From Pseudomonas sp. MWU16-30317 (GTDB lineage Bacteria; Pseudomonadota; Gammaproteobacteria; Pseudomonadales; Pseudomonadaceae), in contig NZ_JAIWJA010000001.1 in NCBI RefSeq assembly GCF_020515695.1, positions 930,001 to 994,000 on the forward strand: a DNA stretch of 64,000 nucleotides. The letters run 5' to 3'. Position numbers and translations under genes: made by a program. Below are positions 54,905 to 64,000 of this stretch, in pieces. The stretch's first letter is position 1. Each line of letters opens with the position of its first letter. Under the pieces are notes generated by a model. That model worked only from the letters and a program-made list of their open reading frames with translations. It was not told where the DNA came from and made no database searches.

Positions 54905-56623
54905 CTAGCGAAACAGGTTGTTCTTCGCCAGGCTCACCAGCTCCTTGGCCCGACCATCCAGCACGGCACGGAGCATGAACAGGCCGAAACCCTTGACGTT
55001 GGCCGCGGTGATCTCGGGCGGCATGATCAGCTCCTGGCGCTCGCTGACCACGTCGACCAGCACCGGTCCCTCATGGGCGAACGCAGCGGCAAGCGCCGCT
55101 TTCAGGTCCTGCGGGCGCTCGACCCGAATACCCTTGATGCCCATACCCTCGGCCATGTGGGCGAAATTGGGGTTCTTCAGGTCGCAGCCCACATCGACAA
55201 AGCCACTGGCTTTCATTTCCATCTCGACGAAGCCCAGGGTGCCGTTGTTGAGCACGATCACTTTGACCGGCAGGTTGGCCTGACTGAGGGTCAGGAAGTC
55301 GCCCATCATCATGCTGAAGCCGCCGTCGCCGGACATCGATACCACCTGACGCCCCGGAAAGCTGGCCTGGGCGCCAATGGCCTGGAGCATGGCATTGGCC
55401 ATCGAGCCGTGGTTGAACGAGCCGATCAGGCGGCGCTTGCCGTTCATCTTCAGATACCGCGCGGCCCAGGCCGTGGGGGTACCGACGTCGCAGGTAAACA
55501 CGGCGTCCTCGGCCGCCAGTTCGCTGACCAGGCGGCTGAGGTACTGGGGATGGATGATCGCACTGTCGGGGCCGCTTTCGGCCAGGGCGTCGAGGTCCCT
55601 GCGGGCGCTGGCATAGTCGGCCAGCGCCTTGTCGAGATGGCTGCTGTCGGTGTGCTCGTGCAGGCGAGGCAACAATTGCTCGAGGCTGTGCTTGATGTCA
55701 CCGATCAGGCCCAAGGTCAGTGGGCAGCGGTTGCCCAAGGCCTCAGGCTGCAAGTCGATCTGGGCGATGCGGCCATGCTCCGGGAAGAACTGGCGATAGG
55801 GAAAGTTGCTGCCCAGAATCAGCAGCGTGTCGCACGCCTTCATGGCCTTGAAGCCCGAGGCGAAACCGATCAGGCCGGTCATGCCGACATCGAACGGGTT
55901 GTCGTACTCCAGGTGTTCCTTGCCGCGTAACGCGTGCACGATCGGCGCCTTGAGGTGCTTGGCCAAGGCGACGACTTCAGCATGGGCGCCCGCGCAACCA
56001 GCGCCGCAGAACAAGGTGATGCGTTTACCGGTGTTGAGGAACTCGGCCAGTTCGTCCAGTTGCGCCGGCGCCGGCACTACCACGGGCGGTTTGGGCGCCA
56101 GCCACTGGCTGACGGTTGCGTCCAGGGGCGCCAGGGCGATATCGCCAGGGATCACCACCACCGCTACACCGCGGCGACTGATGGCCACGCGCATCGCGCG
56201 CTCGAGGATCTGCGGCAATTGCTCGGCATTGGACACCAGCTCGACGTAGTGGCTGCAGTCCTTGAACAGCGACTCGGGGTGGGTCGCCTGGAAGTAGTCG
56301 ATACCGATCTCGGTGCTGGGAATATGTGCGGCGATGGCCAGGACCGGCACACCACTGCGGTGGCAATCGAACAGGCCATTGATCAAGTGCAGATTGCCCG
56401 GCCCGCAACTGCCGGCGCACACCGCCAGCTCCCCGGTGAGGTGGGCTTCGCCACCCGCCGCGAAGGCACCCGCCTCCTCGTTGCGCATGTGCACCCAGTC
56501 CAGCCCACCGAGGCGCCGCATGCTGTCGGTAAAGCCGTTAAGCGAGTCGCCAACCACCCCGTACACCCGTTTTACCCCGGCTTGTTTGAGCGTATTGACC
56601 ATGAAATCGGCAGCGGTAGGCAT
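54905..56623 (-). CDS. poxB: pyruvate dehydrogenase (quinone) / pyruvate oxidase
   Basis: The 572-residue thiamine-diphosphate enzyme has the activating glutamate in [14 protein letters not shown] (about 48-55). The cofactor site runs from [13 protein letters not shown] (about 433) to VLNNGTLGF (about 460), and FAD-region features follow the PoxB type. It converts pyruvate to acetate and CO2, feeding ubiquinone. The C-terminal tail ([15 protein letters not shown]) is typical of the membrane-binding PoxB end. It is monocistronic. Confidence 0.9.
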   Translation of the reverse strand: MPTAADFMVNTLKQAGVKRVYGVVGDSLNGFTDSMRRLGGLDWVHMRNEEAGAFAAGGEAHLTGELAVCAGSCGPGNLHLINGLFDCHRSGVPVLAIAAHIPSTEIGIDYFQATHPESLFKDCSHYVELVSNAEQLPQILERAMRVAISRRGVAVVVIPGDIALAPLDATVSQWLAPKPPVVVPAPAQLDELAEFLNTGKRITLFCGAGCAGAHAEVVALAKHLKAPIVHALRGKEHLEYDNPFDVGMTGLIGFASGFKAMKACDTLLILGSNFPYRQFFPEHGRIAQIDLQPEALGNRCPLTLGLIGDIKHSLEQLLPRLHEHTDSSHLDKALADYASARRDLDALAESGPDSAIIHPQYLSRLVSELAAEDAVFTCDVGTPTAWAARYLKMNGKRRLIGSFNHGSMANAMLQAIGAQASFPGRQVVSMSGDGGFSMMMGDFLTLSQANLPVKVIVLNNGTLGFVEMEMKASGFVDVGCDLKNPNFAHMAEGMGIKGIRVERPQDLKAALAAAFAHEGPVLVDVVSERQELIMPPEITAANVKGFGLFMLRAVLDGRAKELVSLAKNNLFR

Positions 56624-56726
56624 TGCGGCATCCTTGAATGAATAAGTTCAGCACTCTGAGTGCTAGTCGACTGACGGTGTTCCGGGGAATTTATTAATAA
56701 AACTCCATCAATGGCGGTGGGCACCA

Positions 56727-58166
56727 TCACCACATGAACTTGGTTTCCACCCCCAGGTAGTTGCTGTTATGGGCGCCGGCATCGCGCAGTGCCTCGCCGG
56801 CGTTGTAATGCACCGCTTCGACGGCCCCGGAAAGGTTGCGGGTAAAGGCATAGTCGACCCGCAGTTGGTCGTAGTAACCCGTCCACCGACCACCCTGCCC
56901 AGCAGTCCCGGCCACCGGCAAATTGGGCTGGGTGTAGACGGCATCTTCGGTGGTCTGGCGCCATAGCAGGCCCACACCGGCCATCACCGACAGGCCGGTG
57001 AGTGGCTTGACGGTGAGGGTCGGTTTGACGTGATAGAGGTTGCTGTAGCCGGTGTAGCCCGACAGCGAAAAGTAGTAGCCATTGGGGAACAGCGGATTGA
57101 AGGTGCCCAGGGTGCCATCGCCGCGGCGACGGTCCCCGGAAGCGGCGTCCAGTTGCAGGCCGATGCGCGGGCTCCAGGCGGTGTCGGCCCAGGTATAACC
57201 GAGGCGGCTGCCGGCAGCCCAGGCACGAATGTCCTTGGCCCCGACGGCGCCGCGTTGCAGCATGCCTTCCACGTCCCAGTCGTAGCCCAGGGCACTGCCG
57301 CCCAGGCGCGTGTCGAAGATATTGCGGTGCTCGTCGCCCTGGGCGTCGACGTAGCTGGCGTCTTTTTCTTCATAGAGGCCGTAGTAGGCCGACAACTCGT
57401 TCTTGCCGCCCACCAGGCGCTCCACGCGAAGCATGTGAAAGGCCACGTCCGCGTTGGACTTGTCATCGAAATGGCGCAGGTCCTGATACTGCACCGGATG
57501 GCTGGCAATACCGATCAAGCGCCATTGCGCGGTTTCCCAGTCGGCCCACAAGGCATCGAACGACTGGCGCACGTTCGGCCCGTCGCGGCTGGAGATGAAG
57601 CGTTGCAGGTCGAAGGCGAAATCCTGCCGGCCGACCCGCGCCTTGAAGGTATTCTGCCCGAGCGACGTCACGTATTCGGCGAACGCCAGGCGCAGGTCCA
57701 AGTGATTCTGGTCGGCGCCGCCGAGGCTGTCCTTGCCGAATGCCCGGGCATCCTCGAGCTGGGTAAACAACCGCCAGTGCTCATCGAAGTGCAGATCGGC
57801 ATGAATCTGCAAACGCTGGATCAACCAACTGTCGCGCGCGCCGCGGGTGCCGATGGCCGGCGCGTCGTTGATTTCGTAACGCTCGCGCACGGTGGCGCCC
57901 AGCGACAGATAGCGCTGGGCGTCGTCGCTGGAAAGCGCAATGTACTTGAGGTTGTCCAGCGGGGCGGTGCGCAGCGAAGGGTCCTGCAAGACCGACCAGT
58001 CCTCTTGCCAGCGATTGGTCTTCAGGGTCGGCCGCTCGACGGTGGCCGTCGAGTCGGCCGCGTAGCTGTGAGACAGGCCCAATGGCCCCAATGCAGCCAA
58101 GGCCCACGCCCAGGCTCGCACCTGCTGGCGGGACGTCGGGTTGCTGCGTGTCAGGCGCCGGTGCAT
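56727..58166 (-). CDS. alginate-export-type outer-membrane porin
   Basis: The 479-residue product has a signal peptide ending near SHSYAADS. Many amphipathic strands follow, including RYEINDAPAIG, RVGRQDFAFDLQRF and TFNPLFPNGYYFS. These are features of the AlgE-like alginate-export family, and it ends in KFMW with an aromatic residue. It forms an outer-membrane channel. No alginate biosynthesis genes are near. It precedes no partner, but the VOC gene lies 15 bases upstream in the same direction. Confidence 0.85.
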   Translation of the reverse strand: MHRRLTRSNPTSRQQVRAWAWALAALGPLGLSHSYAADSTATVERPTLKTNRWQEDWSVLQDPSLRTAPLDNLKYIALSSDDAQRYLSLGATVRERYEINDAPAIGTRGARDSWLIQRLQIHADLHFDEHWRLFTQLEDARAFGKDSLGGADQNHLDLRLAFAEYVTSLGQNTFKARVGRQDFAFDLQRFISSRDGPNVRQSFDALWADWETAQWRLIGIASHPVQYQDLRHFDDKSNADVAFHMLRVERLVGGKNELSAYYGLYEEKDASYVDAQGDEHRNIFDTRLGGSALGYDWDVEGMLQRGAVGAKDIRAWAAGSRLGYTWADTAWSPRIGLQLDAASGDRRRGDGTLGTFNPLFPNGYYFSLSGYTGYSNLYHVKPTLTVKPLTGLSVMAGVGLLWRQTTEDAVYTQPNLPVAGTAGQGGRWTGYYDQLRVDYAFTRNLSGAVEAVHYNAGEALRDAGAHNSNYLGVETKFMW

Positions 58167-58180
58167 AAGCGTTCTCCCGC

Positions 58181-59080
58181 TCAGGATTTCTTGGCAGCAA
58201 GCTGGTGGATCTCGGCCACATAACCGCCCGGGAACTCGACCATCGCTGCGCTGCGGTCTGCCTGTTGCGCAGCGCCGACCAGCACCTTGGCACCACTTGC
58301 CTGGGCCTTGGCCAGCGTGGCGGTCAGGTCGGCCACTTCATAACCGGTGGTGTCATGGCCGTAGGGAAATGGCAGGTGGCCGTCGGTGATCAGCACGGTC
58401 ATCTTGCCGAACTCGGAAGCCAGCGCAACGCGACGGAACGTCTTGCCTGGCTGGCCGATCTGCTCACCGGCGGCGTGGCGGTCGTCGCTCACGACCTTGC
58501 CATGGGAAAAGCCCAGGAAGGCTTTGACAAACGCATCGCCGCGCTCAGGGGAGACATAGATACGGTTTTCCGGGATGTGCTCGAAGGCTGCGTAATTCGG
58601 CACCTTGGTGTGCCAGTACAGTTGCAGGTTGATACCGCCCGGCCATTGCACCACTGCATCACGACCGATCGGATCCGGGAAATCATGCACGATCACATCC
58701 GCGCCATTGGCCTTGGCCGCCGCGATGGCGACGTCCAGATCCTTCACCAGGTAGCCGTTGCGCTCGCTGCCGAAGGGGTACGGAACCGGCGTAGTGAAGC
58801 CGAACAACGACACGGTGCCGACCGGGGTCTGCAGCAGCTGCGAGGTGGTACTGCTCGGCACTGGCAGCACGTTGACCACCACCTGGGCGGTGCTCTTGCC
58901 ACCAAACGTGGCCAGGAAACTTTTCACGAAGGCGTCGACGTCCGCCGGGGCGACATAGACGTGGCTGGTGTCGTACTGCGGGGCGACGGCAACGGGCGCG
59001 GTAGCGGCCGACGCGCCAATGCTGCACAGGGAAGAGAACGCCAGCGCAACGGCCAGACGTTTGAGCGGTAGGTTGATCAT
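58181..59080 (-). CDS. exported protein with two VOC/glyoxalase-like modules
   Basis: A signal peptide ends near ASAATAP (299 residues). Two related halves follow: DTSHVYVAPADVDAFVKSFL (about 38-57) and NRIYVSPERGDAFVKAFLGF (about 170-189). Each is followed by strands ending in QWPGGINLQLYW or VEFPGGYVAEIHQ. The pattern is that of the vicinal-oxygen-chelate fold. It probably acts in the periplasm; substrate unknown. It is 15 bases upstream of the porin gene, so cotranscription is likely. Confidence 0.82.
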   Translation of the reverse strand: MINLPLKRLAVALAFSSLCSIGASAATAPVAVAPQYDTSHVYVAPADVDAFVKSFLATFGGKSTAQVVVNVLPVPSSTTSQLLQTPVGTVSLFGFTTPVPYPFGSERNGYLVKDLDVAIAAAKANGADVIVHDFPDPIGRDAVVQWPGGINLQLYWHTKVPNYAAFEHIPENRIYVSPERGDAFVKAFLGFSHGKVVSDDRHAAGEQIGQPGKTFRRVALASEFGKMTVLITDGHLPFPYGHDTTGYEVADLTATLAKAQASGAKVLVGAAQQADRSAAMVEFPGGYVAEIHQLAAKKS

Positions 59081-59318
59081 GGTGGATGACCCAGCAAGTT
59101 CATGATGATCCCCAGCAACGGGGATGATGAAAGAGACAGGGCATACTGGCCGCAGAGGCGGCGCTGAGGATTGTATGATTGTGCTGTTAATGCACCGCGC
59201 CTTGCGGGCGGCTGTGCTTGCGGACGCCGCACAGTCCGGGCAGGGAATTAAATTTTCCTCAGCCGGCCCTGACCCGTGACGTTTTGCCTACACTGCGCGA
59301 TTCTTCAGAGGGAATTTC

Positions 59319-59885
59319 ATGTCCGCACTTTTTATGACTCGGCTGGTTATTACCCGGCTGGCTACTACCCGTCTGGCTATCACTCGGTTGGGTATTCCCC
59401 GTCTGGCCCTGTCTTGCCTGCTCGGCCTGGGCACCTTGGGGGCTGCCTGCATCGCCAGCGCCGACACCTTCGTCGACCAGCTTGCCGTGGCCAACGCCGC
59501 GGAAATACAGGCGAGTCAGGTAGCGTTGAGCAAAGCCAGTTTCGACGACACGCGCAATCTGGCGCGGCGCCTGATCGACAACCATACGACCCTCGCCCAG
59601 CAACTGGCCGCGCTGACCGCACAGCTGAATATCAGCTTGCCGGACGACGCGACCGTGCAGGCCCAGGCCGCCAAGCTGCAGACCCTACCCGCCAAGGGCC
59701 AGAGCTTCGACACCAGCTATGCGACGGCGCAGGTCAAGGCCCACGAGGGCGCGGTCAAACTGTTCGAGGACGAAGCACAAAACGCTACCGTCTCCGAGCT
59801 CAAGGCATTTGCCGAGGCCAACCTGCCGATGATGAAAAAACACCTGCAGATGGCCCAGCGGCTGCTCAAGACCCATCGCAAGTAA
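59319..59885 (+). CDS. DUF4142-domain exported protein
   Basis: The 188-residue product has a DUF4142 four-helix bundle from about residue 50 (FVDQLAVANAAEIQASQVAL; later AFAEANLPMMKKHLQMAQRL). The N terminus is unusual: five tandem copies of T-R-L-x-I/T, coded by a 15-base repeat (59337-59411), stand where a signal peptide n-region would be. The hydrophobic LSCLLGLGTLGAACIASA follows and is probably cut. DUF4142 proteins are envelope-associated; function is unknown. GAGGG lies before ATG. Confidence 0.85.
   Translation: MSALFMTRLVITRLATTRLAITRLGIPRLALSCLLGLGTLGAACIASADTFVDQLAVANAAEIQASQVALSKASFDDTRNLARRLIDNHTTLAQQLAALTAQLNISLPDDATVQAQAAKLQTLPAKGQSFDTSYATAQVKAHEGAVKLFEDEAQNATVSELKAFAEANLPMMKKHLQMAQRLLKTHRK
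59337..59411 (+). repeat. five tandem 15-base repeats in a signal-peptide region
   Basis: Units begin at 59337, 59352, 59367, 59382 and 59397, each reading like ACTCGGCTGGTTATT. They diverge at third positions but keep the frame. Repeat number could vary by slippage without breaking the gene, changing the length of the positively charged region before the signal core. Confidence 0.8.
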
Positions 59886-59917
59886 GCGTCATCGGCCAGA
59901 TGAGTATCCGCTCTGCG

Positions 59918-60352
59918 TCAGCCCTGGCGCACCGCGATCCCGTCAATCTCGACCAACGCCCCAGGCAGCGGCAGGCCCGCGACCTGGATGGCGGTGCGGG
60001 CGGGTTTGTTGGGTTGCTCGGCGGTGCCGAAAAACGGCGTGTAGCCGGCTTGCAGGCCGGCGAAGTCCAGGCGGCCGTCCAGCTCGGGCACGCCCACCAG
60101 AAACACCCGCAACTGGACGATATCGCCCAGATCAAGGCCTTGGGCTTGCAGCACCTGCTGGAGCTTGCGAATCACCGACTCCGTCTGCGTGCGTGTGTCG
60201 CCGTAGGCGGCGGCCGTGCCTTGCGGGGCCTGTGGGTCGGCGACGTCGGGCAAGGCGCCGCTGAGGAATACCAGCTGCGCACTGGCCGGCACGCTGACGG
60301 TCTGGGAAATAGGCGCGGTGCTGGCTCCGGTGCGCACGAGGGTCTGGGTCAT
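59918..60352 (-). CDS. RidA-family imine/enamine deaminase
   Basis: The 144-residue product shows the family elements LVFLSGALPDV, TQTESVIRKLQQVLQAQGLD and the arginine in PARTAIQVAGLPLPGALVEI. It is 27 bases after the flavin amine oxidase gene, in the same direction. It should clear the imine made by that oxidase. It is the second RidA gene in the window. Confidence 0.9.
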   Translation of the reverse strand: MTQTLVRTGASTAPISQTVSVPASAQLVFLSGALPDVADPQAPQGTAAAYGDTRTQTESVIRKLQQVLQAQGLDLGDIVQLRVFLVGVPELDGRLDFAGLQAGYTPFFGTAEQPNKPARTAIQVAGLPLPGALVEIDGIAVRQG

Positions 60353-60379
60353 GTTCGGTCTCTCTCTATTGGAAAATAT

Positions 60380-61963
60380 TCAGGATGCCAACGCCGTCTG
60401 GCGCTGACGAATGACGTGCTCGGCCAGTTGCCCGACCACGCGTCGCGCAGAGTTGGCAGCTGATTCCTGCCAGATCCCGACGCCGCTCTGGCCGTGGCCA
60501 TCGGTGGCCAGGTAAACCCGGCCTTGGGGTTGCTCCAGCAAGGCATGGGCGTGGGCCGGGAATTGCTCGCGCAACAACCACGGCCCTTCGCTGAAAGGCA
60601 CCTGCTCCCAGGACACCGCCAACGGATGCCGCAGGCTGGCGGCGTGGCCTGGATGCAGCAGTTCTACCGCCTCGGCCGAGGTCGCATATTGTTCGCTCAA
60701 CGGCCGCCGGCCGAAGGTATCGGCGCCGTCGCCGGTCACATAGCCCGCCACCAGCAGCCCTTCGGGGCTGTTCAGCTCGTTGCTGGGGTACCACAGAATG
60801 CGCGCCGGGTGCTCGACCCAGGACAGCCCGCCATAGATGCGATAGTCCTGCTCCCAGAAGCGTGGCGCCTGCCAGGCCACCTTGGTCGCCGCACCATTGC
60901 GGGTGCTGTGCAACGCGGCCTTGAAGGGCTCGCTGAAGTCCGTGTCCAGGCGCGCCAGCAAGGGCAGAGGAATGGTCGAAATCAAATAGTCGGCCTGCTC
61001 CTGATGCGCTGCACCGCTGGCGCTGTCGGTATACGTCACCGTGACGCCCTCGGTACTTTGGCGCACTTGACGCACCACTGCGCCGAATTGCAGTTGATCG
61101 CGCAACCGCTGCTCGAACGCTGTCGCGATACGGTCCATGCCGCCCACCGGCTGCAACATGGTCGCGGAAAACTCCGGGTACTCGGTGTGCAACAGGGCGC
61201 CCCACAGCTCCGGATGCAGCAGCCGATCCAACGCCAATGGGGCCGTGAAGCCGGGCAATGAACCGGGGGGCGGCGCCGCGACACCGTGGCCCGCACGCAA
61301 GCTGCCCTCGTACACCAGCTCTTCGGACAAATCACCGTAGCCCTGGAGAAAATTCAGCAGGCGCACGCGCTCCTCGGCCGACAGCTCCTCGTCCAGTGCA
61401 TCGCGCTTGATGGCACTGGCCAGCAGGCCGGCCAGGTGCCCGCGCGTGTCGTTCAGCGCGCGGCGCACGCTGAATGCCGGGTGGTCCAGCTCGGGGCGCA
61501 GCTGCGCGCTGTGGCTGGTATTGACCAGTACTTCGAGGGGCACGCCCAGCTCGCTGCAGTAGTCGAGGATGGTCCGGTGCAGGCCTGGCAAACGCGCCGG
61601 CCCGGCATTGAAATACAGGCCCGGGGCAAACTGGGCGGTCTGGCTGCGGCCGTCCAGATAGTCGACCCGGTCGCCGTGGCGCAGCGTCCAGTTACGTCCA
61701 CCCACACGCTGGCGGGCTTCGAGGATGCGCACTTCGAAGCCCGCACGTTTGAGCTCGAACGCCGCGACCAGCCCGGCGATACCGGCACCGAGGATCAGCA
61801 CGCGGGCGCCCTGCCCGGCCTGCTGGAGATGATCGAGCTTGAGGTGCTGCAAATGGGTCGACGGCCCCAGGCCCAAGGCCGCAAGTGCGGCTTTGGCGGC
61901 GTGTTCGCCGCCCACCGCGTTGACGCTGGCGAGGGCTTCGCGGCGGGTCAGGTTGATAGTCAT
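60380..61963 (-). CDS. flavin amine oxidase / L-amino-acid oxidase
   Basis: The 527-residue product opens with NLTRREALASVNAVGG, a twin-arginine-like remnant. A FAD-binding motif ARVLILGAGIAGLVAAFELK (about 53-72) follows, with EARQRVGGRNWTL. The C-terminal FAD segment is RVYLATDGHGQSGVGIWQES. Such enzymes oxidise amino acids or amines to imines with peroxide or quinone reduction. A following RidA gene and an upstream amino-acid ABC transporter suggest import and oxidation of one amino compound. Confidence 0.88.
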   Translation of the reverse strand: MTINLTRREALASVNAVGGEHAAKAALAALGLGPSTHLQHLKLDHLQQAGQGARVLILGAGIAGLVAAFELKRAGFEVRILEARQRVGGRNWTLRHGDRVDYLDGRSQTAQFAPGLYFNAGPARLPGLHRTILDYCSELGVPLEVLVNTSHSAQLRPELDHPAFSVRRALNDTRGHLAGLLASAIKRDALDEELSAEERVRLLNFLQGYGDLSEELVYEGSLRAGHGVAAPPPGSLPGFTAPLALDRLLHPELWGALLHTEYPEFSATMLQPVGGMDRIATAFEQRLRDQLQFGAVVRQVRQSTEGVTVTYTDSASGAAHQEQADYLISTIPLPLLARLDTDFSEPFKAALHSTRNGAATKVAWQAPRFWEQDYRIYGGLSWVEHPARILWYPSNELNSPEGLLVAGYVTGDGADTFGRRPLSEQYATSAEAVELLHPGHAASLRHPLAVSWEQVPFSEGPWLLREQFPAHAHALLEQPQGRVYLATDGHGQSGVGIWQESAANSARRVVGQLAEHVIRQRQTALAS

Positions 61964-61977
61964 GATCGAGCTCCTTC

Positions 61978-62907
61978 TCAGTCCGGCAAACCCGGCGGGT
62001 TGATCTGCGAATGATCGATGCGCTCGGCATCCAGGCCCCAGCGCTCCAGCACGGCGGCGTACTGGCCACCGGCGATTGCGCCTTCCAGGGCAGTATGGAT
62101 CGGCGTGACCAGGCCGTTGCCTTTGCGCAGGGTCACCGCGATGTCGGCTTGCAGCGGCCAGCCACCGTTCAACTGCCCGACCCGTTTGATGCCGCCACGG
62201 GTGGCGGCGATATAGGCCAGCAGCGAGTTGGGCGCAAAGAACACATCCGCGCGCCCGGACTGCAGCGCCAGGGTCGCGGCTGCCTGATCGTCGTAGTACA
62301 CCAAGGTGGCGGGCTCGACCCCGGCTTTTTCGTTGGCCTCGTTCCAGGCCAGCAGGACTTTTTCCTGGTTGGTGCCGGAGCCCACAATCACCTTCAGCCC
62401 GGCAATGTCCTTGGCCTCTTTGATGGACGTCACAGGGTTGCTGTCCTTGACGTAGAAGCCCAGCACGTCCTGGCGATAGGTAGCGAAATCAAAGCGTTTT
62501 TTGCGTGATTCGGTCACCGTGACGTTACTCAGCACGGCGTCGTACTTGCCCGAACTGACGCCCAGCGGCCAGTCTTCCCAGCTGGTCTGTACCACCTTGA
62601 GCTGCAGGCCCAGGCTGTCGGCGATCAGCCGAGCGGTGTCGGCCTCGCTGCCGATGGTGGTCTTGTCGTCGCTGGCCAACAGCGCCAGGGGCGGCCCCGA
62701 GGCACCGGCGATGGCCACGGTGAACGTGCCGGGTTCGACGAACTTGAAGCCCTGGGGGATCTGGGCGATGGCCGCCGGATTGCGCGGCGCATCGATATGC
62801 GCCCGCTGCGGGCTGAGGTCGAATACCGGCGGCTGCTCGGCGGCCAGAGTCGGCAGGGCGATCACGGCACCGATAGCCATGGCCAGCAAGGCAATGGGAC
62901 GTTTCAT
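61978..62907 (-). CDS. polar amino-acid ABC transporter binding protein
   Basis: The 309-residue product has a signal peptide ending near LPTLAAEQP. A bacterial extracellular solute-binding family 3 domain follows, with GKYDAVLSNVTVTESRKKRF and SGRADVFFAPNSLLAYIA. It lies 14 bases before the amine oxidase gene and four after the ATPase gene. It binds an amino-acid-like ligand in the periplasm. Confidence 0.9.
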   Translation of the reverse strand: MKRPIALLAMAIGAVIALPTLAAEQPPVFDLSPQRAHIDAPRNPAAIAQIPQGFKFVEPGTFTVAIAGASGPPLALLASDDKTTIGSEADTARLIADSLGLQLKVVQTSWEDWPLGVSSGKYDAVLSNVTVTESRKKRFDFATYRQDVLGFYVKDSNPVTSIKEAKDIAGLKVIVGSGTNQEKVLLAWNEANEKAGVEPATLVYYDDQAAATLALQSGRADVFFAPNSLLAYIAATRGGIKRVGQLNGGWPLQADIAVTLRKGNGLVTPIHTALEGAIAGGQYAAVLERWGLDAERIDHSQINPPGLPD

Positions 62908-62911
62908 GGGG

Positions 62912-63697
62912 TTATTCCTTTAACAGGTTGGCAGTCAGCACCTTGCCCAGAAAGGCAGCGGTGCGCGGGTGACGCGGGTGTTGAAAAATGACTTCGGGCG
63001 GGCCTTGCTCGACCAGCTTGCCGTCGCACAGGAACACCACATGGTCGGCCACCTCGCGGGCAAAGCCGATCTCGTGGGTGACCACCACCAGGGTGGTGCC
63101 GGACGCCGCCAGCCGGCGAATCACATCGAGCACCTCGCCAACCAGTTCCGGGTCCAGCGCCGAGGTGGGCTCATCGAACAACAGCACCTTGGGGCGCAGT
63201 GCCAGAGCCCGGGCGATGGCGACCCGCTGCTGCTGGCCGCCGGACAGCTGCCTGGGGTAGGCATCGGCCTTGTCTTGCAGGCCGACCGTTGCCAGCAGCG
63301 CCAGGGCCTGATCACGGGCCTCGGCCTTGCGCCACAATTTGTGCGCCAGCGGTGCCTCGGTGATGTTTTCGAGCACGGTCAGGTGGCCGAACAGGTTGAA
63401 GTTCTGGAACACGAAGCCCACGTGCAAGCGGCGCTTGAGCACTTCGCGCTCTTTGAGCTCGTGCAGGTGGTCGCCCTTGCGCCGATAGCCGACGTATTCG
63501 CCGTCGATGGTGATGTGGCCGGCGTCGACCTTTTCCAGGTGATTGATGGTGCGCAGCAGGGTCGACTTGCCCGAGCCGGACGGGCCGAGAATCACCGTGA
63601 CCTTGCCGGGCTCTACCGTCAGGTCGATGTCGTTGAGCACCCACTGGTTGCCGAAGCGCTTGCTGACGTTCTGGATCTGGATTCGACCTTCAGCCAC
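62912..63697 (-). CDS. polar amino-acid ABC transporter ATPase (GlnQ/HisP-like)
   Basis: The 261-residue product has Walker [10 protein letters not shown] (about 38-46), the signature [17 protein letters not shown] (about 148-164) and Walker [16 protein letters not shown] (about 170-184). The D-loop and H-switch (VTHEIGF) are also present. It overlaps the permease gene by eight bases. It powers the transporter of this cluster. Confidence 0.94.
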   Translation of the reverse strand: MAEGRIQIQNVSKRFGNQWVLNDIDLTVEPGKVTVILGPSGSGKSTLLRTINHLEKVDAGHITIDGEYVGYRRKGDHLHELKEREVLKRRLHVGFVFQNFNLFGHLTVLENITEAPLAHKLWRKAEARDQALALLATVGLQDKADAYPRQLSGGQQQRVAIARALALRPKVLLFDEPTSALDPELVGEVLDVIRRLAASGTTLVVVTHEIGFAREVADHVVFLCDGKLVEQGPPEVIFQHPRHPRTAAFLGKVLTANLLKE

Positions 63698-64000
63698 GGG
63701 CCTTCTCCTTCAGCCAGCCGCGCAGGCGCTGCAGCGGCGTGGCTGGCAGCTGGCGCAGGGCACCGCGGGCGAAATGGCGCTCCACGTAATACTGCAGGCT
63801 GGTCAGCACCGTAGTAATCAGCAGGTACCACACGGTGGCAACGATCAACAGCGGGATCACCGCCTGGGTTCGGTTGTAGATCACTTGCACGGTATAGAAG
63901 AGTTCCGGCATGGCCAGCACGTAGGCGATCGAGGTGCCCTTGACCAGGCCGATCACTTCATTGAACGCGGTGGGCGCGATGGAGCGCAGCGCCTGGGGCA
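63690..64000 (-). CDS. polar amino-acid ABC permease, 3' part only
   Basis: The frame enters from the right edge and ends at 63690. It carries the end of the EAA loop ([20 protein letters not shown]) and two membrane segments, then a basic tail. It is the channel subunit for the ATPase and binding protein. The start codon and N-terminal half lie outside the window. Confidence 0.9.
   Translation of the reverse strand, partial: PQALRSIAPTAFNEVIGLVKGTSIAYVLAMPELFYTVQVIYNRTQAVIPLLIVATVWYLLITTVLTSLQYYVERHFARGALRQLPATPLQRLRGWLKEKARG

Noticed and set aside
59337..59411. CRISPR-like repeat array
   Set aside because: Units are 15 bases, directly adjacent without spacers, and in frame within a coding gene.

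Overview
The window looks like chromosomal DNA of a fluorescent-group Pseudomonas. This rests on GC-rich coding with many strong GGAGG-type ribosome sites, a MvaT-type (pseudomonad H-NS) protein, an OprB porin, a dmeRF metal pair, arnT, poxB, alginate-export and PQQ-dehydrogenase genes, and many LysR regulators. No rRNA, no CRISPR array and no complete tRNA were seen.

Positions 1-14,500 form an accessory, mobile region with lower and patchier coding. It holds a DUF3800 gene, then a leftward set of very small related genes around a metallophosphoesterase (2,181-4,909). Next come a two-HTH regulator (5,295) and a pair of MvaT-like genes, one complete and one lacking the DNA-binding half (6,064-6,850). 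A four-gene leftward transposition module of the TniA/TniB/TniQ (Tn7/Tn5053-like) kind follows (7,739-13,855). Its last gene fuses a degenerate AAA domain to TniQ, and its first gene encodes a separate protein sharing a DNA-binding segment with the transposase. The outer flank has TTAGG-core repeats, a long palindrome and a decayed KAP-family P-loop NTPase.

Positions 14,608-21,260 carry a coupled two-gene unit: an M48-like metallopeptidase and an 1820-residue protein combining kinase-like, DUF4011, SF1 helicase, nuclease-like and WGR parts. It resembles helicase-nuclease defence proteins and is the best candidate for an undescribed defence system here.

Positions 21,648-32,526 form a redox/detoxification and efflux block: PQQ dehydrogenase, SDR, Bcr-type exporter, cupin, two LysR regulators, aldo-keto reductase, carboxymuconolactone-decarboxylase-like protein and CzcD-type exporter. 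A palindrome TGAG-N5-CTCA recurs in its promoter regions. Positions 32,637-39,199 encode uptake and oxidation of an amino-acid- or opine-like compound: LysR, two permeases, binding protein, a three-subunit flavin/2Fe-2S dehydrogenase and RidA, with no ATPase gene.

Positions 39,353-59,885 are ordinary core and accessory genes: OprB, dmeRF, SDR, lipoproteins, a frameshifted thymidylate-kinase-like gene, hipBA, arnT, HAD, YbaK, LysR, bicupin, poxB, alginate-export porin, VOC and DUF4142 proteins. Positions 59,918-64,000 form a second oxidase-RidA-ABC cluster (RidA, flavin amine oxidase, binding protein, ATPase, permease) running off the right edge.

Two genes (2,181-2,584 and 45,329-45,969) each look one base short and could be real frameshifts or sequence errors.
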